Assembly (NCBI GenBank): GCA_963755075.1
Contig: CAVWKL010000008.1
Location: forward strand, 1-11,172
Source of the DNA: Roseiarcus sp963755075
Lineage (GTDB): Bacteria; Pseudomonadota; Alphaproteobacteria; Rhizobiales; Beijerinckiaceae
Reading direction: 5' to 3'
Length of the DNA: 11,172 nucleotides
Both the position numbers and the translations under genes were made by a program. This document shows, piece by piece, positions 1-8,511 of this stretch. Position 1 is the first letter of the stretch; each line of letters starts with the position of its first letter. The notes below the pieces were generated by a model, which saw only the letters and a list, made by a program, of their open reading frames with translations, was not told where the DNA came from and ran no database searches.

Positions 1-632
1 GTCACAACGTATTCGATGACCAAAGCGGCGATGAGGACCGTGGCGAAGGGCAAGAAGACGGCGAAGATTTGACGCCAAAACTCCGGCAGGTTCTTTTCCT
101 GTAACGCGTTGTAGAAATCGCGGCTGAAAAACGACAAGCGCACGTCGAGGGCGACCTCGACCTGGTTGATCACGATCAGAAAGACCAACGCAGCGGCGGC
201 GAGCCGGTTCTGCGCGACGGTGACGGCGCGGAAGGGCCAAACTCGCGCAACGGTGGGCGCGGTCTCGTGGAAATAGGGATCGGCGATGTCGGTCATCTTG
301 CGGATGACGGGAATGAAGGAGACCGAGTAGACGAACGGGCCGAACAGCGCGACGGTCAGCGGCAGGGAGCTCGGCAGCGAGTAGTCGGCATAGGCAAGCG
401 GCCAAAGGCCAAGCGCGTCGGCAAGATAGGCGAAGCCGAAGAGGATCGTCTCGACCGCGAAGTTGGCGACGAAAATTCGCAGGAAGGTCGAAATCCCGCG
501 GGACAGGTAGGTCGCCGCGGCGCAGAGGAGCGCCGCGCCGGCGAACAGGAAGACGCCGACATCCGGGGCGTGCAGGCCGACCAGAAGGGCGGCGAGCGCG
601 AAAGCGGCGACGGCGAGGCTCAAGTTTCGCAT
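1..632 (-). CDS. SbmA/BacA/YddA-type ABC transporter, N-terminal part (cut by window edge)
   Basis: This is a reverse-strand reading frame from ATG at 632 to the window edge: 210 residues with no stop. Hydrophobic stretches lie at about residues 4-22, 26-44, 50-80, 90-110, 140-163 and 188-210. The segment around 168-181 (FFSRDFYNALQEKN, followed by LPEFWRQI) matches the conserved start of the SbmA/BacA/YddA transmembrane domain (ABC_membrane_2), where YddA has a W-N-x-x-F-F-N-A-L motif. That family takes up or exports peptides and cobalamin-like substrates, and in full-length YddA-like members a C-terminal ATPase follows the membrane domain. The ATPase would lie outside the window, so its presence is inferred. 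About 125 residues of extra membrane sequence precede the family core, so this is a long form. There is no clear Shine-Dalgarno at 632. A possible promoter at 648-677 would give a very short leader. A TTG at 677 is a less likely start. Confidence 0.75.
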   Translation of the reverse strand, partial: MRNLSLAVAAFALAALLVGLHAPDVGVFLFAGAALLCAAATYLSRGISTFLRIFVANFAVETILFGFAYLADALGLWPLAYADYSLPSSLPLTVALFGPFVYSVSFIPVIRKMTDIADPYFHETAPTVARVWPFRAVTVAQNRLAAAALVFLIVINQVEVALDVRLSFFSRDFYNALQEKNLPEFWRQIFAVFLPFATVLIAALVIEYVV

Positions 633-647
633 GGGGCGGAGACCACG

Positions 648-677
648 AATATGTTCGGGAAGGACGAGAAGCGCCAA
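648..677 (-). promoter_or_regulatory. Possible promoter of the SbmA/YddA-like transporter gene
   Basis: On the minus strand, TTGGCG (677-672) and CATATT (653-648) are separated by 18 nt, each matching the sigma-70 consensus at 4 of 6 positions. Transcription would begin only about 8-10 nt before the ATG at 632. That agrees with the absence of a Shine-Dalgarno sequence, but two weak boxes can occur by chance. Confidence 0.3.
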
Positions 678-752
678 TGCGCACTAGCAGACCGGGCGGC
701 GCAAAAGAAGGCCGCCGGCGCCCGAGTTCCATGAATTCTTGGCAAGGTTCAG

Positions 753-785
753 ACAAAAAGAAAAGGGCGGCCGCAGCCGCCCTTT
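753..785 (-). terminator. Rho-independent terminator after groEL
   Basis: On the minus strand, 28 nt after the groEL stop, there is a perfect 10-bp stem (AAAGGGCGGC, 785-776, paired with GCCGCCCTTT, 771-762) around a 4-nt loop. A T-rich tract (about nine T in eleven bases) follows. It closes the groESL operon before the next minus-strand gene. Confidence 0.9.
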
Positions 786-812
786 CCGCTCAAACTCTGG
801 TCGGCGCTTGGA

Positions 813-2453
<1,641 letters not shown>

Positions 2454-2521
2454 GTTGCTGTCAATCTCCTGGCCCGATCGGGCGCTGCAATTTCAGGCGT
2501 GAGCGGCGGGCGAGCGTCGGA

Positions 2522-2809
2522 TCAGGCGATCACGCCCATGATGTCGGATTCCTTCATGATCAGGAGGTCCTGACCGTCGATCTTGACTTCGGTGCCGCTC
2601 CACTTGCCGAACAGCACCTTGTCGCCCTTCTTGACGTCGAGCGGCATCAGCTTGCCGTTCTCGTCGCGGCCGCCCGGGCCGACGGCGATGATCTCGCCTT
2701 CTTGCGGCTTCTCCTTGGCGGTGTCCGGGATGATGATGCCGCCCTTCGTCTTCTCCTCGCCTTCGAGGCGACGGACGACGACGCGGTCATGCAAGGGACG
2801 GAATTTCAT
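2522..2809 (-). CDS. groES: 10-kDa co-chaperonin GroES
   Basis: This is the heptameric lid of the GroEL folding chamber. At 95 residues it has the normal length. The N-terminus (MKFRPLHDRVVVRR) is typical. The mobile loop at about 18-34 contains the GGIII segment (23-27) that docks onto the GroEL apical domain. The roof region (VGPGGRDENGK) and the C-terminal LLIMKESDIMGVI strand are also present. The start ATG at 2809 follows AGGAAG about 8 nt upstream. It is the first gene of the operon with groEL. A CIRCE operator and a promoter lie 77-143 bp upstream of the start codon. This implies HrcA repression, relieved when unfolded proteins titrate GroEL. Confidence 0.98.
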   Translation of the reverse strand: MKFRPLHDRVVVRRLEGEEKTKGGIIIPDTAKEKPQEGEIIAVGPGGRDENGKLMPLDVKKGDKVLFGKWSGTEVKIDGQDLLIMKESDIMGVIA

Positions 2810-2885
2810 GAGTTGAGCTTCCTATCTCGCGTTCGCCGGCGCCTACGAAACAACGCCGGCCGGTTGAGTTGGGGGCGAAGCGCCC

Positions 2886-2912
2886 TTAGCACTCAGTGGA
2901 ATAGAGTGCTAA
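2886..2912 (-). promoter_or_regulatory. CIRCE operator (HrcA binding site)
   Basis: A perfect inverted repeat, TTAGCACTC, 9-nt spacer, GAGTGCTAA, matches the CIRCE consensus at all 18 arm positions. It sits just downstream of the predicted groES promoter, in the transcribed leader, as is usual for CIRCE. The HrcA repressor is expected to bind here. hrcA itself is not in the window. Confidence 0.97.
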
Positions 2913-2924
2913 CGACCGGCGCTG

Positions 2925-2952
2925 AGATAAGCGGCGCCGCTGAGGGCGTCAA
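2925..2952 (-). promoter_or_regulatory. groESL promoter
   Basis: On the minus strand, CTTGACG (-35; TTGACG at 2952-2947) and TTATCT (-10; 2930-2925) are separated by 16 nt, or 17 if the -10 is read as TATCTC. Transcription would start near 2918, directly before CIRCE, leaving a leader of about 110 nt. The CTTGAC box with a C-T-T-A-T type -10 also resembles alphaproteobacterial RpoH promoters. The sequence alone does not decide between RpoD and RpoH. Confidence 0.7.
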
Positions 2953-2987
2953 GGGGCGAGGCGCAGGGGAACGGCGGGGAGACCGAG

Positions 2988-3032
2988 AAAAAAACGCGCA
3001 TGGTTGACGGCGCGGCGCGCTCGGCGCCGCGC
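2988..3032 (-). terminator. Likely terminator after the S10 peptidase gene
   Basis: Directly after the stop codon, the minus strand holds a perfect 9-bp GC-only stem (GCGCGGCGC, 3032-3024, with GCGCCGCGC, 3018-3010) and a 5-nt loop. A run of seven T follows at 2994-2988. The T-run is about 15 nt away from the stem, more than in a canonical terminator. A shorter alternative stem (CGCGC with GCGCG) abuts it. Confidence 0.5.
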
Positions 3033-4553
3033 TCATGGCCCTTCGATCAGCCGCCTCGCGTCCTCGCGCAAGGCTTTGCGGGTGTCGTCGCGGCCATAGT
3101 GCATGTGGCCGCCGGCGTAGACTTTAAGCAGCAGCCGCCCCGGCGCGCCGTAGTCGGGGATTTGATCGAGCTCAAGCTTGGTGGCGAAATACGGCGTCTG
3201 CACGTCGGTCAGGCCTTGGCTGATCAGCACGCGGAAATTCGGGTCCAGCGCCAGCATTTGCCGCAAGGCGGTGAGCGACTCGGGCGCTTGGAGCCCGCGG
3301 CCCCAGTTCCAAGCCTTGGCAACCGCTTCGTTCAGCAACTCGTAGCGATCCTCGACCTTCCAGCCCAATTTGCGCTCGTAGAGGTCGGCGATGGCGCTGG
3401 AGAACGGCGCGTCGAAGCCGGCGGCGACCGGGTCGAGGGCGCGACTCCAATAATCGGTCGGGAAGGGATCGTAAGCGTCGACCGAAGCGTCATAAAAGGC
3501 GACGACCTTGCCCTGGGCGCGCTCGAACTCATGGAGGAAATCCTCCTTATCGATTTCGCCGCCAAGGCGCCGCACGATCGCCAAGTCCATGCCCGTCAGG
3601 GCCGCGACGCGCTGCTCCATCCGTTCGACCGCGGCGTGATCGCGTGGGCCCGCGAGCCAGTCCTGGAGATAGTCGCCGACCGCGTAGCGCTCGACATCGG
3701 CAAGATCGTCTTCGGCCACCGGCCCTTTTTTCTCGCGATAGGCCGCCGCATAGGAGGGCAGGCGGGTCAACAGCGTGAACGGCTCGCTCGGGCCGCCGAT
3801 ATACGCGTCGAAATCCAGCACCGGCGAGATCAGGACCAGGCCGCTGAGCCCGACGCCCTGGGTCGTGGCGAGGCTCTTGGCTAGGCGAGGGCCGCGAAAG
3901 CCGCCGTAACTCTCACCGACGATGAACTTCGGCGAGACCAGCCGATGGTTGTCGATGAGCCAGCGGCGAATGACGACGCTCAACGCCTCGATGTCGCCAT
4001 CGACCGACCAAAACTTCTTCCTTGCGTCCTCGCCGGGCGCGACGATCTTGCTGTAGCCGGTCCCTGGCGGGTCGATGAAGACGAGATCGGTGAAGTCGAG
4101 CCAGGTTTCCGCGTTGTCGACCAGAGCCGGCGCCGAGGAGGGCGATAAATCCTTCATCGGCAGACGCCAGGGGCCGATCGCGCCCAATTGCAGCCAGGCC
4201 GAACCCGCGCCTGGCCCGCCGTTGATGGCGAAAGTCACCGGGCGCTTGGTCGGCTCGACGCCGTCGATCTGGTAGGCCACGTAGGCGATCTCGGCTTGCG
4301 GCGCGCCGTTGTCGTCGGCAAGGCGGATCGACCCGGCCGTCGCTCGGAACGACAGGCTGCGGCCGCCGACGCTCAACGTTGATTTCGTCGTCGAATCCGG
4401 AGGAAGCCGAGGCTTTTCCGCCGGCGTCGGCGATTCTCTTACCGGCGCGGGCGGCTTGGCGGGCGCGTCCTGCGCCTGGCCGAAAGCGATGGGCATGACG
4501 GCGAAAAGGACCAACGCCGCCAACCGGAACAACGAGCGACGCGCCACGCGCAT
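3033..4553 (-). CDS. Exported serine carboxypeptidase, peptidase family S10
   Basis: A 506-residue alpha/beta-hydrolase peptidase predicted to act in the periplasm. An N-terminal signal peptide is visible: basic MRVARRSLFR, a hydrophobic core at about 11-24, and a possible cleavage near AFGQA. A proline-rich linker (about 30-52) follows. The family hallmarks are present: the oxyanion segment NGGPGAGSAW (111-120), the nucleophile Ser215 in VGESYGGFRGPRLA, Asp450 in LISQGLTDVQTPY, and His483 in YAGGHMHYG. The triad is therefore intact. S10 enzymes remove C-terminal residues from peptides at acidic pH; the natural substrate here is unknown. The ATG at 4553 has a GGGGA-type ribosome site about 6 nt upstream. 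The gene lies 94 bp behind the TMEM43-family gene on the same strand with no obvious terminator between them, so co-transcription is possible. Confidence 0.9.
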   Translation of the reverse strand: MRVARRSLFRLAALVLFAVMPIAFGQAQDAPAKPPAPVRESPTPAEKPRLPPDSTTKSTLSVGGRSLSFRATAGSIRLADDNGAPQAEIAYVAYQIDGVEPTKRPVTFAINGGPGAGSAWLQLGAIGPWRLPMKDLSPSSAPALVDNAETWLDFTDLVFIDPPGTGYSKIVAPGEDARKKFWSVDGDIEALSVVIRRWLIDNHRLVSPKFIVGESYGGFRGPRLAKSLATTQGVGLSGLVLISPVLDFDAYIGGPSEPFTLLTRLPSYAAAYREKKGPVAEDDLADVERYAVGDYLQDWLAGPRDHAAVERMEQRVAALTGMDLAIVRRLGGEIDKEDFLHEFERAQGKVVAFYDASVDAYDPFPTDYWSRALDPVAAGFDAPFSSAIADLYERKLGWKVEDRYELLNEAVAKAWNWGRGLQAPESLTALRQMLALDPNFRVLISQGLTDVQTPYFATKLELDQIPDYGAPGRLLLKVYAGGHMHYGRDDTRKALREDARRLIEGP

Positions 4554-4647
4554 ATTCGTCCCCGCAATTGAGCCGGCAGTATTTCATGGCGGCGCATGGA
4601 AAAGCAATCGAGACGACGGATCGCCGACGTGACGACGGACCGCTCCC

Positions 4648-5883
4648 TTACCGCGTCTTGGGCGGGCCATTCGGCGGCGTCGGGGCGAGCCCGGTTCGGC
4701 GCGACGATCTCAGCCGCGCGACGAGTAGCGCCGCGATGAGGCCCGCCGCCATGATGCCGAACGCCATCAGCGGGCGCACAGCGAACCAGGCGATCGCGAT
4801 CATCAGCGGCCCCAGCGCGAGGGTCAGAACGAACGCCGTCAGCCCGGCGCCGGCGCCGACGAGGGAGCCGAGGAAGGGAATGACGCTGGCCAGCACCGAA
4901 AGCGGAGACAGGATGAGCGCAAAACCGATTCCCATCGCGACGAGCGCGACCCCGCGGATGATCCAGGCTACAATCGCGTTTTCGCTCTCCGCTTGCTTGA
5001 ACATCCGCGCGGCGTCGAGCTCGCCGGGATCGACCATGTAGAGGGTTCCGCCGGCTTTGGTCTGATAGGGGCCGAGGCTCGCGCCGGTCTGGCGGCCCAC
5101 GGCGCTGACCGGGCCGTTGGGCGTCAGCGAATAGGAAATCTTGAGATCGCCGACCCGCGGCTGGGCGGGATTGGCGCCGACGTAGATGGCGCCGTCGACG
5201 ACCTGTTCGGGCGGCGTCTGGGCGGCTTGGCCGCCCAGAGCGGCCGGATCGACGTCGTAGCGCGCCCCGTCGCCGAGCTGGTCGATGAGATCAGACGGCA
5301 GCGCGAACGCGCCGAGCTTGGCGTCGGCGGCGATGAATTCGCGCCGGGCGAACGCCATCGGCGGATTGACGTGCCCTTCGGGGTGGCGGAAGGCGCTGGA
5401 ATCGTTGCGGCTGGCGCTCCACTCGCGGCTGTAAGCATAGGTCGTCACCGTCTCCGTCCCGCCGCCGAGCTTGTTGCGCGTCTCGCTGTGCTCCTCCTGG
5501 CGCCATTGATACATTTCGACGCCGCGCAATAGCTTCAACCCGTTCGCCTTGACCGGGAATTGCGGGTCGATGAGAGGCGCCGTGGCGATCGCCGCGCCCA
5601 TGATATGCACAAGCTTGCCTTCGTCCGCCGGATCGATTTTCCCGGCGTCGACGCTGACCACCGCTCCGGCGCCCTCGGCGAGCGCCCGTTCGGTGTCGAT
5701 TGCGCGACCCTCGTTCCAGAAAATGCCGACGATCGAGGAGATGACGAGAACCAGCCCGACCAAGATGCCGACGAAGGAACTGACGATGCGCTGGAGCCAG
5801 GACCTGCTGGTCGTCTCGGTGAACCGGTCGCCGCCCACGTTCGACAGTACGTCGCCAAGGCCGGGGTTTGGAGCGTCGCTCAT
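4648..5883 (-). CDS. TMEM43/LUMA family membrane protein
   Basis: A 411-residue membrane protein that I assign to the TMEM43 family (DUF1625) from its layout and motifs. One transmembrane helix lies at about 33-55, followed by FWNEGRAIDTERALAEGAGAV. A large extramembrane domain of about 245 residues contains GVEMYQWRQEE (121-131) and a Y-x-R-E-W motif (151-155). Three C-terminal helices lie at about 302-326, 329-357 and 359-388, with an AWFAVRPL segment. In animals TMEM43 is an inner nuclear membrane/ER protein. The bacterial role is not established, and a stomatin-like or membrane-organising job would be guesswork. I chose the ATG at 5883 because GGGGGA lies 7 nt upstream. The frame stays open to 6051, but that 56-residue extension is arginine/proline-rich and fits no family feature. 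It is divergent from the secreted unknown protein and upstream of the S10 peptidase gene. Confidence 0.8.
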   Translation of the reverse strand: MSDAPNPGLGDVLSNVGGDRFTETTSRSWLQRIVSSFVGILVGLVLVISSIVGIFWNEGRAIDTERALAEGAGAVVSVDAGKIDPADEGKLVHIMGAAIATAPLIDPQFPVKANGLKLLRGVEMYQWRQEEHSETRNKLGGGTETVTTYAYSREWSASRNDSSAFRHPEGHVNPPMAFARREFIAADAKLGAFALPSDLIDQLGDGARYDVDPAALGGQAAQTPPEQVVDGAIYVGANPAQPRVGDLKISYSLTPNGPVSAVGRQTGASLGPYQTKAGGTLYMVDPGELDAARMFKQAESENAIVAWIIRGVALVAMGIGFALILSPLSVLASVIPFLGSLVGAGAGLTAFVLTLALGPLMIAIAWFAVRPLMAFGIMAAGLIAALLVARLRSSRRTGLAPTPPNGPPKTR

Positions 5884-5967
5884 GCCGTGCCGGTCCCCCG
5901 CCGCGTTTTCCCCAGGACTGTCGCCGGCTCGGCCGGAAATCCCTTGAGAGGGCGGCGGTCCTTCGCG

Positions 5968-5984
5968 AAAACGTGCGACGTTTT
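5968..5984. promoter_or_regulatory. Inverted repeat, possible operator in the divergent spacer
   Basis: AAAACGT, 3-nt spacer GCG, ACGTTTT is a perfect 7-bp dyad in the 252-bp spacer between the TMEM43 gene and the divergent secreted-protein gene. The size and symmetry suit a dimeric regulator, but no known motif was recognised. Confidence 0.35.
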
Positions 5985-6033
5985 GATGCATTTGGCAAGG
6001 CGGGCGGCAGGCGGTCGGTTGCTCGCGCCGCTC

Positions 6034-6051
6034 TTGCGTCCCGTAACGCAA
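6034..6051. promoter_or_regulatory. Second inverted repeat in the divergent spacer
   Basis: TTGCGT, 6-nt spacer, ACGCAA is a perfect 6-bp dyad about 85 bp upstream of the secreted-protein start codon. It could be an operator or a small hairpin. An 8-bp GC-rich stem (6071-6078 with 6090-6097) lies further down the same leader, 23 bp before the ribosome site. Confidence 0.25.
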
Positions 6052-6135
6052 ATCCGACGTGCGGGCGCGCCGCGCCTCCTGCCGTCGGAGAGGCGCGCCC
6101 CGCCGAACGCCCGTCGCAAACAGGAGGATAGCTCA

Positions 6136-7287
6136 ATGAAGTATGCTTTGATCGGCTGGACGGCTTCGGCCCTGGCCGCGGTCTTGGCGTTCGGCGCGCC
6201 GACCAGCGCTGCAGCGCAAGCCGCTCGCGCAACCACGGAGATCCCGGCCGACAAGGCCAAGGTCGTCGGTACGATCGCCATCGACTACAACTCGCGTTCC
6301 GAGCGATCTCAGAGCAATGTCGACACCTACACGGTCGAGGACCTCGCCGTCGCCGACCTGATGATCATGAAGGGCGCAATCCAGCGGATCCCCGAGCAGC
6401 GGTTGGCCTATTCCGTTCGCTTCGACGTCATCAACCCTCAGAATCCGGCGCAAATCGCCCGCGACGCGGCGATCCTGCGCGGCGATATGCCGATCGACGG
6501 AAACGGACGCTACAATCCCGAGGACGGACGGCTGAGGCTCGACGTCATCAAGGGCGCCCAATCTTCAAGCCCGTTCACCGGCGACATCCAGGGCCGTGAA
6601 GTCACGCGCTGGTGGCAGATCGGCAAGAAGCTCAGGCAGGCGACGCAGGAGGCGACCAAGGCATACTCCCGCATGGTCGACGGCAGGGTGGTCTCCATTC
6701 AGGTCAAGAATCCCGATCCGCTTCGCTTCGAGTCGCTCGGCCTCGCCGCGGGGCCGTTCTCTTTCCTCGTCGGCGCGAAGGTCTCGGGAATTTTCGACTA
6801 CGACTACGAACTCGGCAACTGGCTGACGGATCAGGCCGGCCTTCAGTTCACCTACACGGTCGGCGAAACGGTGATCTCGGACCACGTCACCGGATCGATC
6901 CGTTATGTCGAAGAGCCCGGCCAGTTCACCGACGCCAAGGGCAAACCGCAGGCCTACACCTCCTACTATGACTACAATCTTCGTTTCAACGAGCCGCCGG
7001 TCAATAAGGACGCCGCGTTCTTCGGCGGCGACTCCGCCCAGGCCGATTCCGACGCCTTCTTTTCCGCCAGCGATCAAACGAAGCCGGGGCTCTACGGTCG
7101 CGTCTACTATGCCGACAGCGAGACGGACTGCAAGAAGGCCACCGACGACAAGGGCAAGACCAAGTGCGTCGGGCCGACCCATTCGGACGTGATGTACGAC
7201 CTGCACGCGGTCAAGCTCACCTATCAACAGTTGGCGAACTGGATGAAGATCGAGCAGCTTGTCATCGGGCCGTTCACCGACGAATGA
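6136..7287 (+). CDS. Secreted/periplasmic protein of unknown function
   Basis: I do not recognise this 383-residue protein. A signal peptide is clear: MKYALIGW, a hydrophobic core at about 8-20, then PTSAAAQA with likely cleavage after Ala29. The mature part has no further membrane helix and reads as beta-rich. It shows alternating aromatic and charged strands, for example SGIFDYDYELGNW at 217-229 and YTSYYDYNLRF at 274-284. There are only two cysteines (332 and 344), at either end of a short lysine-rich hydrophilic loop. They could form a disulfide once exported. The start is well supported: AGGAGG lies 9 nt before the ATG. The open frame reaches back to 5560, but that part overlaps the divergent gene and is spurious. 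It is followed directly by the PH-domain membrane protein gene and is divergent from the TMEM43-family gene, which hints at an envelope role. Confidence 0.85.
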   Translation: MKYALIGWTASALAAVLAFGAPTSAAAQAARATTEIPADKAKVVGTIAIDYNSRSERSQSNVDTYTVEDLAVADLMIMKGAIQRIPEQRLAYSVRFDVINPQNPAQIARDAAILRGDMPIDGNGRYNPEDGRLRLDVIKGAQSSSPFTGDIQGREVTRWWQIGKKLRQATQEATKAYSRMVDGRVVSIQVKNPDPLRFESLGLAAGPFSFLVGAKVSGIFDYDYELGNWLTDQAGLQFTYTVGETVISDHVTGSIRYVEEPGQFTDAKGKPQAYTSYYDYNLRFNEPPVNKDAAFFGGDSAQADSDAFFSASDQTKPGLYGRVYYADSETDCKKATDDKGKTKCVGPTHSDVMYDLHAVKLTYQQLANWMKIEQLVIGPFTDE

Positions 7288-7322
7288 TAAAAGACGCCGC
7301 GGGCAGCAGAACGGATTTTGCG

Positions 7323-7781
7323 ATGGGCTATGTCGAGAGCATTCTTGAACCAGGGGAGCGCGTGGTTTTTCGCACCACGCTCTCCTGGACGCTCTACGCG
7401 CCGGCGATCGGGCTGGCGATCGTCGCGGCGGCGGTGGCGATCCTCGGCGCCGGCATTCCCGGGCTTGCGCCCTATGGCTTGCTTGTCGCCGCGGCAATCG
7501 TGATCGCCGCCGCGATCAGCGCCTTTCACGCCTGGTTTCGGCGTTGGACGACCGAGGTGGCGGTCACCGACCGGCGCGTCGTGCTGAAGCGCGGCTTCAT
7601 TCGCCGCCACACGCTCGAGATGAATATGCAGAAGGTCGAGAGCGTCGACGTCGATCAGACGCAGCTCGGCCGGCTTTTCGACTACGGCACGGTCACCATT
7701 CGCGGCACGGGAAGCACGTTCGAGAGCCTGCGAATGATCGATTCGCCGCTCAAATTGCGCTCGACGATCACGGCGGGGTAG
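7323..7781 (+). CDS. PH-domain (bPH2/YdbS-like) inner-membrane protein
   Basis: A 152-residue protein with two membrane helices (about 24-43 and 50-72). A cytoplasmic bacterial PH-like domain follows at about 75-149 (TEVAVTDRRVVLKRGFIRRHTLEMNMQKVESVDVDQTQLGRLFDYGTVTIRG). The V-T-D-R-R-V followed by a K-V-E-S-V-x-V-x-Q segment and the G-R-x-x-x-Y-G-T-V-x-I motif are typical of the bPH2/DUF304 family. Its molecular function is generally unknown; related proteins cluster with envelope genes. I chose ATG 7323 because MGYVESILEPGERV resembles the family N-terminus. An in-frame ATG at 7284 overlaps the preceding stop codon (ATGA) and would add 13 residues by translational coupling. Neither start has a strong Shine-Dalgarno. 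It is very likely co-transcribed with the secreted protein gene. Confidence 0.88.
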   Translation: MGYVESILEPGERVVFRTTLSWTLYAPAIGLAIVAAAVAILGAGIPGLAPYGLLVAAAIVIAAAISAFHAWFRRWTTEVAVTDRRVVLKRGFIRRHTLEMNMQKVESVDVDQTQLGRLFDYGTVTIRGTGSTFESLRMIDSPLKLRSTITAG

Positions 7782-7960
7782 GACGGCTCGGCGCGCGGTC
7801 GGTCCTCCGCCGGCCGCGGGAACGATGGCGCTCGACGGGGCTGTCGAAGGAACGATAAACCCAAAAAATCTGCAAACACGGCGATTGCCAAGGGAAGAAC
7901 GGCCAAGCCACTGATTGCGCGCAAGAAAACGTCAGCGGGACGTCTAGAATCGCTTGACAA

Positions 7961-7983
7961 GGCTCGACCGGGGTCGGCGAGCC
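7961..7983. terminator. Weak hairpin between the convergent PH-protein and cpdR genes
   Basis: GGCTCGACCG and CGGCGAGCC form a 9-bp stem with one bulged base, 10 bp beyond the cpdR stop. Only a sparse T-rich stretch follows on the minus strand, so termination may be weak or Rho-assisted. The rest of 7782-7992 shows no gene or repeat. Confidence 0.35.
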
Positions 7984-7992
7984 TCTGCTCCC

Positions 7993-8376
7993 TCACGCCG
8001 CCTTCAGCAGCCGCTGCACTTCGTTGACGAGGTCACGCAAGTGGAAGGGCTTGGAGAGCACGCGGGCGTCCTTGGGGGCCTTGTTGTCGGGGTTGAGCGC
8101 CACGGCGGCGAAGCCAGTGATGAACATCACCTTGATTTCGGGATCGAGTTCGGTCGCCCGGCGCGCCAGCTCAATGCCATCCATCTCCGGCATGACGATG
8201 TCGGTGAGCAGCAGCTCGAACGGCTCTTCGCGCAGGCGATTGTAGGCGGAAAGGCCGTTGTCGAAGGAAGCGACGCTATAACCGGCGTTCTGGAGCGCCT
8301 TGACCAGGAAGCGGCGCATGTCGCCATCGTCCTCGGCGAGCAGGATTCTTGCGGAGAGTTCGGCCGGCGTGTTCAT
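7993..8376 (-). CDS. cpdR: CpdR-type single-domain response regulator
   Basis: A 127-residue receiver domain with no output domain. The acidic pocket is Glu15-Asp16-Asp17, the phosphoacceptor is Asp59 in LLLTDIVMPEMDGIELARRA, the switch threonine is Thr87 in MFITGFAAVALNPD, and the conserved lysine is Lys109 in VLSKPFHLRDLVNEV. The ITGFAAVAL and SKPFHLR segments are the signature of alphaproteobacterial CpdR. There the CckA-ChpT phosphorelay controls CpdR, and the unphosphorylated protein directs ClpXP to the pole and primes degradation of cell-cycle substrates. The protein is about 9 residues longer at the N-terminus than the shortest homologues. The ATG at 8376 is supported by GGGGAA 6 nt upstream. 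It is divergent from the N-formylglutamate amidohydrolase gene, a pairing I recall as common in rhizobia. Confidence 0.93.
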   Translation of the reverse strand: MNTPAELSARILLAEDDGDMRRFLVKALQNAGYSVASFDNGLSAYNRLREEPFELLLTDIVMPEMDGIELARRATELDPEIKVMFITGFAAVALNPDNKAPKDARVLSKPFHLRDLVNEVQRLLKAA

Positions 8377-8511
8377 GAACGTTCCCCAGTGATCTCGCCA
8401 TCATCGCCTCCATCGAGTAAAAATCGCGTGAAGGCAAGGGGACTTTATTGCAGTCGGCGTTTCCAAGTAAGGCGAGAAAGCGATTATGATGAAATCGGAG
8501 CAATAAATTCA

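Noticed and set aside
3000..3884. Plus-strand frame of 294 codons opposite the S10 peptidase gene
   Set aside because: Antisense shadow; the minus strand carries an intact signal peptide and catalytic triad.
5884..6051. N-terminal extension of the TMEM43-family protein to 6051
   Set aside because: It is Arg/Pro-rich, overlaps the inverted repeat at 5968-5984 and lacks a ribosome site, whereas ATG 5883 has GGGGGA at 7 nt.
6071..6097. GC-rich 8-bp hairpin in the leader of the secreted-protein gene as a riboswitch
   Set aside because: It is a single short stem with no conserved aptamer-like features. It could be chance in GC-rich DNA.
5560..6135. N-terminal extension of the secreted protein back to 5560
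   Set aside because: It overlaps the TMEM43 gene on the other strand. The signal peptide and AGGAGG place the true start at 6136.
7954..8511. N-terminal extension of the amidohydrolase back to 7954
   Set aside because: It runs antisense through cpdR. Family motifs and the ribosome site fit a start at 8512.
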